A stretch of DNA of 57,903 bases from assembly GCA_000934385.1 (NCBI GenBank), contig KN880585.1, positions 1 to 57,903 of the forward strand. The letters are read 5' to 3'. Under the pieces are notes generated by a model. The model had not been told where the DNA came from. It made no database searches and saw nothing but the letters and a program-made list of their open reading frames with translations. Numbering within the stretch: the first letter of the stretch is position 1; each line of letters begins with the position of its first letter. Positions 35,601-45,186 of the stretch are shown here, one piece after another. This stretch comes from Cylindrobasidium torrendii FP15055 ss-10. Taxonomy: Eukaryota > Basidiomycota > Agaricomycetes > Agaricales > Physalacriaceae. A program made the translations under genes and the position numbers.

Positions 35601-37607
35601 ATGACTTCGAGTTGCCGCGAAATCATAAACTTACAAGTCCGTTTTATTCGACGTGGTCTGCGGAATAATCACTTACTTACGCGTCTTTCTTCCAGGTCGG
35701 CCAGGTTTGTTTCTCGACAATTCGGAGAACGGCGGATAGGTTACTGACGCGTGCGTCCAGGCGGGAAACCAAGTTGGAGAGTCTTTCTGGCAGGTACTGC
35801 TCGCCGAGCATGGATTAGATGAGAGTGGAGTGCGTAATCGCGTGCATAACATGCCAAGCCCGTTCTAATCCTTTCCTTTCAGGCCTGGAACGGCAAGCGA
35901 GACGAAGAAATTAACAGAGTATGCGCTTCATGGACCGTCTTTCATGTCAGATGGCTGATCCCGCCAGGTTGGCGTGTTCTTCACCGAGGTGGACGGCGGA
36001 AGCGCACCGCGCTACGTGCCGCGCTCCATCCAGGTCGATCTTGAGCAAGGTGTCATTGACAAGGTGCGCTAGTCTGCATCGCCAAAAGGATCGCGTCTTA
36101 CTCCCTTCCCAGGTCCGCTCAGGCAAAATTGGCAAGCTTTTCCGGCCAGACACCTTTGTGAACGCGCAGTCTGGCGCGGGCAACAACTGGGCCAAAGGAT
36201 GTGAGTAACCCTTCGCACCCGCCGCCGATTCCAACTGACTCCAAATCCAGATTACACAGAAGGTACGCATCGATATACGCACACATTGCAATGCCTCACA
36301 TCGTACAGGCGCCGAGTTGATCGAGGGCATTCTCGACGTGACGAGGAAACAAGCAGAAGCCACAGAATGCCTCCAAGGATTCCAACTTATTCACTCCCTC
36401 GGCGGTGGTAGCGGTGCCGGCTTGGGTACGCTTATGCTCTCCAAGCTGCGCGAAGAATACCCAGACCGCATGCTCTCGACCTATTCCATCATGCCATCGA
36501 CTGCAGTGTCGGAAACCGTTGTTGAGCCCTACAATGCGATGTTGTCTCTGCACCAGCTCCTCGACTCCACTGATCTTACTACATGCATCGACAACGAGGC
36601 ATTGTACAACATCTCGGTCAACGTCCTGCACAATAAGCAGCCGCAGTTCGCCGACCTGAACCAAGTCTGTTCCCCAATCATTCCGCTCGACCGTACTTAT
36701 TAACCGTCAGATTGTGTCCAAAGTCATGTGCGGGACTAACACAAGTCTGCGGTTCCCTGGCCAGCTCAACGGCGACTTGAGAAAGTTGGCGATGAATCTC
36801 ATCCCATTCCCCCGTGTGCGTATTCCCTCCTTAGCAGTCTGAATGTGTCTGACGTGATATGTTATAGCTGCATTTCTTGGTGCCAAGTTATGCACCGCTC
36901 GTCGACCCCAAGAACGTCAACTACAACAGCTTGAAGACGTCCGACTTGACCACCATGTTGTTTGACAAGAAAAACTACTTGGTCGCCTGTGACCCTCGCT
37001 TCGGGCGAGTCTCTTTCGTCCATCCCAGTAATCTTGCCCCTCTTACATGTGCACAGACGCTTCTTGACGGCATACACCATCTTCCGTGGCGACATCCCCT
37101 CGCGCGAGGCTGAGATTGCTGTGCGTGAGCTCCAGCAGCGCAACTCTGACCGCTTCGTCGAGTGGATTCCAGACAATGTGTCCATTTCCATCGTCAATGT
37201 TCCGCCTGTGGGACAGAAGCGTTCGGCGACGGGTCTCTCAAATACCACTGCCATCCAGGAGCTCTTCACGCGCACGCTCGAAACTGTACGTCCTTCCTCC
37301 ATTGGTCCAAGGAATGGATTCGCTGACGAGTGTGTAGTTCTCCGCCATGTACAAGCGCGGAGCGTTTTTGCACTGGTATACCGGAGAGGGTATGGACACG
37401 ATGGAGTTCTCGGAGGCGGAGAGTAACTGCCAGGATCTCATGTACGTTTCTTCCTCTCGTCGTAACTCGTTCGATGAGGCTGATGGACGCCGCAGTGCGG
37501 AATATCAACAATACCAAGAGGCAACGGCATATGAGGAGGACCTCGAGGAGGAGTACGAGGAGCAGGGCGAGGAACAACAAGAGGAGGCGTATGAGGAGGA
37601 GCAATAA
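35601..37607 (+). CDS. Divergent beta-tubulin paralog
   Basis: Thirteen exons give 462 aa: 35601-35636, 35696-35704, 35761-35829, 35883-35918, 35968-36063, 36113-36200, 36251-36262, 36309-36664, 36711-36815, 36868-37004, 37057-37285, 37338-37441 and 37496-37607. Tubulin features: [23 protein letters not shown], the GTP loop [49 protein letters not shown] and [16 protein letters not shown]. It is clearly beta, but diverged. The N-terminus is MTSSCREI rather than the near-universal MREI, and many surface positions differ. The acidic tail is long (about 25 residues, mostly E, with Q and Y). The intron at 37005-37056 begins GCGAGT. Using GC is the only way to keep the frame, and it restores DPRFGRFLTAY. 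Basidiomycetes are known to carry a second, fast-evolving beta-tubulin. Confidence 0.9.
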
Positions 37608-37960
37608 CGAACGCAGGGGCGATGCACCATAATGGTGGCTGGTGTTGTCTGAGATCTTAATACCTGTCTTGCTTATTGATCTACCCTACTGCTTTGCCAA
37701 TTTACTGGCGTAACGTATTTGATTTATGGATTGCGAGTTTGACTTAGATGGTGTCCGGATAGGCTTGAGGGATTCAAGGTTTTGTGTCAACCTTGGGACT
37801 GCTCCGTGTCATTGACTTTGGTAGTGACCATGGTATGCCCTAGGTCAACAATCGGGCAGCTCACAATGAGAAACTCGAGGTAACGTTGCCTCCTCATACA
37901 CAAGCAATGAAGATAAATATTCCAACAAAACCCCTACACACATTGCATACATGTACCCAG
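37608..37960. other. 3' intergenic region of a convergent pair
   Basis: This lies between the tubulin stop and the stop of the DUF6533 gene. No gene is seen. Confidence 0.4.
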
Positions 37961-39443
37961 TCATCTCGCATCATACTCAAAGCTTGAAGAATCGTGAAAC
38001 CGCGGATACGACGACACCACCTCATGCACCCTCGTCGACTCGACGACTTGGATCTCCATGCGACCCCCGGTGCGGTTCATGGCAGCAGCCTGTCGCGATC
38101 TGTGCACCTCGCGGGCGGCGGCGCGCAGGGACAGCATGAGCCGTGTGACGGCGATAGTGGTTGAACACCAGATGAAGTATACCACGATGAAAACGAGCGA
38201 CATCTGTAGTTCCAAGTTGGGTGAGTATGCATAGCGTGTGAGAAGTGGGAGGGAAGGCGTACGGGTGCGACGAGACCCGCAACGAAGTTGACTAGACGAA
38301 GGACTGCAAATTTGTTGGTGAATGCTGCCCATAGACAAGGAATCCATGTTCAACGCACCAAAGAGGGTGGCAAAGTAGGCTATTCCATGAAAGTACAGGC
38401 CATTGGATAAATTGTCTTCTGCTTCGTCGTTCAATTTGGTTTTGGTGAGGCCTTTGTATATGACGAGTGTGAGGATGATGGCTTCGAAGAACGCCTGTTT
38501 TTATTGCTTAGTTTCCTTGTAAGTACGGAGGAGAGGAAGAAGGCGTACCCCAGGGATCCATGCAAGCGCGATGTCCTCGCGTCCTGTCATCACACACATG
38601 TTGAGCTGGTCTGACCAGCCTATATTCCCTAAAGAGCCCCGTAAGTAACAAGCGGTATCTTGGGGAAGAAGGGCGTTACGAATGAGCGTGCTGATGACTT
38701 TCGCTGCGCAGCCTATGGTCGCAAGCTGGCACGTAACAAAAAGGCCCATCGTCCAAATCATGATGCGTGTATTTCTGTTCCATAAATTCCAGAAATGAAG
38801 GAGAACGAGGACTGAGGGAGGGGTAAGACAAGGAAGGGGTCCGTCGACAAAGTTGTCCGTACAGTTTCCCATTGCAATGGTGACGACTCCGACGCAGGTC
38901 TATACATGCTTTTAGCTGGTATGCTGTGTGGGATAGCGGAGAGGCGTACCGCGAAAGCCAGAAAAGCCTTGCAACTAGGAGAGGGGTTAGTCAGCTTTTC
39001 GCAGAATTATAGGAGTAGTGTTTTGCGTACAACACAGCGCCGAAGGCATCGATGCCAGCCGTAAGTTCTACAAACGCGATGAGGATGCCAGATGCCGTGG
39101 AGTTAGAGTGCGAACGGCGTACGAGAAATGCAGACAATGATGATAGCAGGGACGGTGTATCGCATGAATAGGAAGAGCCATTTGGGTAGAGTAGAGGGCG
39201 CAGCCCAAATGAGGGAGACTTCGTCTTGGAAAGTGAGGGCATGGTCGTAGAGCAGAAGCTATCAGATTTTGTCAGTACAACCAACGCTTCAAAGTTGCAG
39301 AACACTACTCACTGTCAATCCCGCCGCTTATCGGGAGTAGTATGTATCAGCACCAGTTCTAAATCTCCCTAGACGTCGAACGCACCACTAACATAACCCT
39401 CGGCGTACTGGTGAAGGAAGACCTGTTCAATGGTCTCCTCCAT
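37961..39443 (-). CDS. DUF6533-type multi-pass membrane protein
   Basis: Nine exons give 346 aa: 39443-39386, 39326-39313, 39258-39123, 39067-39031, 38974-38950, 38899-38549, 38494-38359, 38303-38263 and 38203-37961. All junctions keep phase; exon 2 is only 14 nt. The N-terminus matches the DUF6533 pattern of Agaricomycetes: EGYVSAAGLTLLLYDHALTF, then QDEVSLIWAAPSTLPKWLFL and FMRYTVPAI. About seven hydrophobic helices follow, and the cytoplasmic tail is basic then acidic. The plan resembles a seven-helix receptor, but ligand and role are unknown for the whole family. An extracellular-like loop (GNCTDN) carries an N-glycosylation site. Confidence 0.82.
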
Positions 39444-40117
39444 CGCGCAAGGGGCCAACGATGGGGGATGGTGGTAGGCGCAAGAGAAGGCAACGCCCCC
39501 ATGGAGCTAGCGTTGCGGCGAAATTGGAATTTCCCCATCATCATCATGGCCCGGCGAAAAAAAACAGAAGGTCCCCCTGGAAAGAAGTGCGCGCGGCGAC
39601 CGTCGAAACGGGATCTATACGACTCCGTGGTTACCATTCTCCCACTCCTCCCCAGCTCGAGGGCGGGATGTGCATGATACTGCAGTGGTATACCTGTGCA
39701 TAGGTAGCAAGCAGAGGCAACACTGAAGCTCAAATGTGGCGGTGGCGGCCTCCACACTCCATTGTGGCGGGGCGGAATCGAGTGACCTGACAGCTCGGGG
39801 CATAATGCAATTATGCGAGATCAGACGGCTGCCGTCCCGTGCCTGTGCCCGACGCGCGTCGGGACGGCTTGCGCCCATCAGCGCCCATCGCTGGCCCACA
39901 TCCTCCCCAAGTCCAACAACTGTGATATTTACCAGAGGGTAGCTGTATCGTACATTGTAGATCGCACATCAAATGATATCCGACGGGCGTCCCCGCAAGA
40001 CTTTGAGGATTGCGAACATCTCTGTTTTGATGAGCAGTCGATACAAAAAACAGTTTAAATATGTAGTAAAAGTACAGCAACTCTGTACACCCCCAAAAGA
40101 AATAAACAAAGAGACTC
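39444..40117. other. Intergenic region, no gene seen
   Basis: This lies between the DUF6533 start and the KRE6-like stop, both on minus. Short frames only; it should hold the DUF6533 promoter. Confidence 0.4.
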
Positions 40118-42283
40118 CTAATCACACCCATCCACCAGACTGTTTTTCGGGAACGGCTGCTTATAATCCCCCACCCACGTCGTCAAATTCGCGTTCGTGT
40201 ACGCCTCGATATACGTGTTGATATACTCCATCGTCGGGAAATCCTCCGGGTCACATCCAATATTGATCTTCGCCGGGTCCTGGTACACACGAATGTAGTC
40301 GATGCTCATCACAGCGGGGAAGACGAGGTGGTCAAAGTCGGGCGTCCCAAAGTTCGTGGACATGCCGAGGTTGACGAGCAGGTAGAGCGGTTCCATGGGG
40401 ATGGGCCGAGTGGAGATTTCGACGGCGCTGTCTGGGCCTAATCCTTCGCCTTGGAGGATCCATGCAGCTTTGCCGTCGTTGATCCATTCGATGTAGGCGT
40501 CATCGAAGCCGGATTTGTACTGAATATCGCTTAGAACTATAGCAGGATCTAGGAAGGACTTTGATTGTCTCACCTCGATTCCATAGATCGCATAACAGTC
40601 CTCGTTCAACTGGTAGCATTTCTGCCCAGTCTTGGAAACGACAGACGCTGCTTGCTGTGTGCTTCCACCCTTGTAACTGTTCAGCTCGGACACCGTGTCG
40701 TCGAAAATAATAGCGTAAGTCGCGTTATTCCAGCTGTAGTTGTCATTGAAAGGCGCGAATTGGCCGGACTGTAAAAGCACGTTGAGCATCCTTAATTCTC
40801 AATGGCGCCAAAAGATTCTGACGAACCTGAGAAACTTCACCCACGGGGGGATCTCCAGCGACCTGCGCCTCAATGATATCGATTTCAGGAGCAGAACGAC
40901 CGACATAAGTCTTGTCCGACTTATGAATGGGTCCTGGGTGGCTCTCCCCTGGGCAAGTGCAACGAGACAGCCTTTGGCCCGGAAGGAACGAGAGACGGTA
41001 GTTGGCGTCGTCCCATCCGTGGGTCATGGCCGCTACAGGCTTTCCGCCAATCGTCTGGTTCGGCGCCGTGCCCACATCGCACGCGTCGTACGTGTACGGC
41101 CACTGCAATGGACCATGAGATGTTATGATACAAGAAGGCTAGTGGGGATGGGAAATACGCACCATGCCCTCGAGACTGGCACCGAATCCGGCGCGACCGA
41201 GGTTCCCCATGGTCCACACGGCGGGCCAGAGGCCTACGACGTTGTTTGCACCCGGCAGCTGGACATTAGCCTCGACGAGTCCGTCCGTGAAGCAGAACTT
41301 GTTCCAGGTGCTCATCATGCCGCCCTCGTAGTGCAAGTCGTGCGTCTCCTTCTGCGAAAGAGTGATGCGCAGTGCTCCGTCCTTTGTTGTGAGGGCCGCT
41401 GGGTCATACCATTCCATGTTGTTTGTTTGCTAGTAATCTTGTCAGCGATGGGTCATGAGCTTAATGTAGGCGAACTAACCCAGTAGTGCAAATCTACAGC
41501 TTCCCAGTACGGGTCCTCTCCAGGATAGAACGTGCGTCCGTCAACGTTGAACTCGTCCGAGAAAATGAGGGTCCACTCTTTGTTGTCGCGCCAGGACATT
41601 TTGGTGCGTGCGTCCGCCGGTGTGTCTGGGTCGATAAGCGCGAACTTGCCATTCATCTCCGGGACCTGCCCGGACGCGTTCACACCCAGCTGGGTCGTCG
41701 ACGAGCGTTTGGAGTAGGTCGCGACCGGGTAGCCCAAGCTGTGGTGTTTTGTTAAGGATCTCCAGCGGCAAGCTAGGCTCATACACGTACAACAGTAGCA
41801 AGAAGGCTAGAGAGAGAATGAGGAGACAGCCGAGGTTCATGATACCTCGGTAGGACCAGGACCATTGTGCGCCCTCATCTACAAGCTTGCCATTCCGGAC
41901 CAATGGGTTGTGCAGCGCGTCGTCTGGTTCAGCAAACCGTGGGTTTAGGTTCGCGCCCCATGTCTGCGGGTCCGCATGCAGCGAGTACTGCGTTGCTTGA
42001 GAATTGCTTGAAAGCAAAAAGGAAAGAGGTGCAATACCTTGCTCGAAATGGACGTCGTCTTCGAATAACCTGGGATGCTGCTGGCAGCGGAATACGGTGA
42101 ATTCAGCTCACCGGACTGGGAGGCGCGGTGGTCAGCTGAAGAGAACGTAATCCGTGTGAGAAAGCAACGCACCTCGACGCTGCGCGGCGGCACCGCCTCC
42201 AAATGAATGTTCGACGAGTTAAACGAATCGTTGCTTGGCCTCCGTGGGATAGACGCCAATCTACGGTGTGTCCCAGACGCCAT
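40118..42283 (-). CDS. KRE6/SKN1-like beta-1,6-glucan synthesis protein (GH16 fold)
   Basis: Eight exons (42283-42173, 42115-42038, 41987-41791, 41738-41480, 41429-41163, 41102-40827, 40768-40574, 40519-40118) give 594 aa. It is a type II membrane protein. There is a serine-rich cytoplasmic N-terminus, one membrane helix at about 111-130 (GIMNLGCLLILSLAFLLLLF), then a lumenal GH16-like domain. The GH16 active-site motif EIDIIE is complete, with the two glutamates near 377 and 382. Other SKN1-family blocks are YWEAVDLHYW, LWPAVWTMGNLGRAGFG, WPYTYDACDVGT and PLYLLVNLGMS. The role is assembly of beta-1,6-glucan in the secretory pathway. The second intron uses the acceptor ACGCAG because only it keeps the frame. 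Confidence 0.92.
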
Positions 42284-42741
42284 GATAGAACGGACGTGAT
42301 GTGAACAGAAAAGACAGAAAAGAAAGAGAGGGTGAGAGGAAAATGTAAGTCGAGCCGGTTGATGGAGGTATGAGAACAAGTTTTGCTTGGCAACTCCGGA
42401 CAAATGCCGATGTATAGATCACTGTCTGCCAGGTCCAGGATTTGAAGAGATAATCGTAGGAAAACTTGCCGATAGATGTGAAATGCCTTGAAAGCTGGGT
42501 ATATCGTGAAATGTCGATGTCTAGTATTGGCCCAAGAGGAGGACGAGCAGTTTGCTCAGAAAATCAACGGGAAGCCAAGTGACCGTGGATGCCGGCCGGA
42601 AACCCCGGTACAGTAACACATGGCTTTGCTGCAACTGCAACTGGCTACGAGACCATTGTACTTACTTCAAGCGAGCATAGCCGTAAGAAAGGGAAGCAGA
42701 GATATGTGCGGTTCTACTAGACGTTCAGGAATGGTAAGAAG
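42284..42741. other. KRE6-like upstream region
   Basis: This lies between the KRE6-like start and the next minus-strand stop. No gene is seen; it should hold the KRE6-like promoter. Confidence 0.4.
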
Positions 42742-43185
42742 CTAACCTTTTTCACTGTCTTCGAACATAGGAACCTCTTGATCAGACCATAGACGAACAC
42801 TGAGCACTCTAGAGACCTCGCTAGCGAGTGGCACACACGCATTGACTCATTCCTTCACGGTCACTCACCGATACAAGATGAACACGATCGCGTCGACGCG
42901 TTGTGGGCCCCGCGTTGCATACTGCGTAATATCTTGTTCCCACATTAGCATAGGGACGACTTGCACTAGGGAAAAAGACTTTGAGGAAGAATTGGGCAAG
43001 TCCAGGGCAAGTCGTCGAGGCTGCCCTTGGGCCATGTCCTTGAGTTCGACCGAAAATGTGCATGGTGGGCAGATGGACACCAAGTACGGATGTCCTGTGG
43101 GAAATACCCGTTCCCTGCGAGCTGGTAGCTGGCTTGCATAATTTTGCTTTTCCAGTGAGCCTGAAGTCGGCCTTGGGGTTTTCAT
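42742..43185 (-). CDS. Orphan gene candidate, unknown function
   Basis: Exons 43185-42869 and 42808-42742 join in phase at a GTGAGT donor and CTCTAG acceptor to give 127 aa. The protein has a middle block PTGHPYLVSICPPCTFSVEL with CPPC and a hydrophobic/polar block VDAIVFILYRVLSVRLWSDQ across the intron, ending MFEDSEKG. The good donor and the sensible C-terminus speak for a real gene. Exons may be missing at the 5' end, and a longer frame on the same strand (to 43324) is in another phase. No family is recognised. Confidence 0.4.
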
Positions 43186-43711
43186 GTCGCTGAGAGATGG
43201 GCCCCTCAATTGATTCTGGATTGAAGGTCAACGGAAATTGTGGGATGGTGAGGGAGGAAGGGAAAGTCATGGAGGTGTATCCATTCTTCCAGTAAATGAT
43301 CGTCATGCGAACAAGTAGCCAGGCCATTCTGATTGTACTAACTTAGGCCAAGGGCGCACGGCGACCGCCAAGAAGGCTTGTTTCGAACTTGGCTTTCACA
43401 GCTCATGCACAGAATAAAAGCTTAAATATGTTGGTAATCCCCTGTCACCAAAACGGCCTCGAAAATCTTCTCTGATCACAAACAGAAAGAGAGATATGTT
43501 GATGGCCACACAAGAGCTCGCAGAGCTGGTGTGCCTCGAAAGGTGCCGCTCGCGGCTTGTGTCATATAGCCGCCGATCATGCCATAATCCTTCGCGGCTC
43601 GACAATCCTTGTTCTCACACTCTCACCACAGCCGCTCATTTTTTCTCGTCGATACCTTCCTCTTCTTCATACCTCAATCTGGCAGCTACTACATCCCTTT
43701 ACGAATAGCAA
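43186..43711. other. Intergenic region, no gene seen
   Basis: Divergent region between the orphan candidate and the SRA-YDG gene. A pyrimidine-rich tract near 43640-43680 suits the promoter of the plus-strand gene. Confidence 0.35.
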
Positions 43712-44717
43712 ATGGAAGCCAAGTGCGTCTGATGAACATAATGATCTCAGTTAGCTGTTACTCATGCGTATAACAGACGCAGGGAACTCGCACAGCAGAC
43801 TCATCTGTTTGCTCCCGGAGTCCTGGATAGCAAGCGACCTCTTAAAGATGCGTATGGGCCAGTCAACGGCATCCCCGTTGGTTGTACATGGCCCTCGAGG
43901 TATGGTTGTCGTCCCAGATAACATCACGAATCGTCTTTGACTGTTCTTTAGAGGGGAATGTAGTCAAGCAGGAGTCCACAGAGCATTCCGCGCTGGCATA
44001 TGCGGCGGTCCGGACGGCGCGTACTCTATATGTACCTCTGGCGGATACGACGACAAAGACGAAGGCGATGTTCTGTGCGTATTCCTTCACTACTTTCTTT
44101 CAGAGACGGCGGATGTCTGACTCCCTTGGCTCACGTGCAGTATATACACCGGTACCGGTGCGCTTACCCTGGGAACCTTCTCTTCGTATCGCGTGCTCAT
44201 GCATCTGATTCTCTAGGTGGTCGCGACAACTTTGGCAGTGTATGTCCCGTTAGTTGAGCATCGTCTTTATCGTGATTAATGCTTTTTGTAGGGACCCATG
44301 ACACATGATCAAAGCAGGAAACACCTACAGAATGCTGCGTTGATCGTACGTTTCGACGCTGCACTGTACACTGTTTCGCACTGATGTCTTGCTAGCGGTC
44401 GATAGAAACTGGGCAACCAGTTCGTGTTATTCGCGGCGGGGCCTCTACTTCACCATACGCGCCATACAATGGATATCGGTATGATGGGCTGTATAGAGTC
44501 GTCGACGTGCGTGCTGGTTTTCCATGTACTATGTGTTTGCTAATCATGACAATGCCGTAGGAGTGGGAAAGCGAGAATCGCGACGGCTTCAAGATCATCC
44601 AGTTCCGATTAGAGGTGCGTCTCGTTTGCTTATATCTGTATAATTGATGTTAACGCGTCTTGCTGATGCTAGAGATTGCCCAACCAAAGCCCTGCTCCTT
44701 ATAACAAGGCCACGTGA
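43712..44717 (+). CDS. Stand-alone SRA-YDG domain protein
   Basis: Nine exons (43712-43722, 43777-43899, 43952-44074, 44141-44157, 44217-44239, 44292-44345, 44396-44506, 44561-44614, 44673-44717) give 186 aa, in phase throughout. SRA-YDG landmarks in order: YGPVNGIPVGCTW, GVHRAFRAGI, GAYSICTSGGYDDKDEGD, YTGTGGRDNFGSG, HDQSRKHLQNAALI, PVRVIRGGAS and YAPYNGYRYDGLYRVVDEW. This fold (UHRF1, plant SUVH proteins) flips and binds 5-methylcytosine in DNA. Here it fills nearly the whole protein, with no RING, PHD or SET partner. It may read hemimethylated DNA or act in a methyl-specific response, but that is inference. Because the exons are 11-123 nt, it does not appear as any long open frame. Confidence 0.88.
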
Positions 44718-45186
44718 CGCTTTCAATGCACGCTGGATATTTTCCTTCATACCCTCACGGTCCCTACATAGCAACTATGACGCTGCGTAAAGGGTTCAAT
44801 CTATTTCCTCGCTAACAGAATTCATGTCTTTCCTGTGTAACTTCATGTAGTACTGGCCGTGCAATATGCTGATATGCTGATATGCTATCCATGTCTTTAT
44901 GATGATTGTCTGTGGTGGTGGTCGTGAACCGATTCAAAATAGTGACCATAAACTATATATTGACCACCAAGCTTGAACCACTCGTCTTCTAACGGGGCTT
45001 TGACCCTAATCTCCTCGTTATCCTCCGAGTCTCAGTCCAGAAGACATTCCGTCCCACTATTCCCAGAGCCCGCGTGAAAACTGCAGGCGCCAATCATCTT
45101 GAGAAAGAGCGCTTCGTTGAAACGTGGCTGGGAGTCGCTCAAGGATATACCCAGTCGCAAGATGGAGAGCAACTGTTCTGAGTGCG
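44718..45186. other. Intergenic region with a small tandem repeat
   Basis: The word TGCTGATA is repeated in tandem near 44869-44882. Frames just before 45187 are open and could belong to an earlier exon of the next gene. Nothing else is seen. Confidence 0.35.

Noticed and set aside
45124..45186. N-terminal extension of the GDSG protein
   Set aside because: It starts at GTG rather than ATG; an upstream exon remains possible but is not shown.
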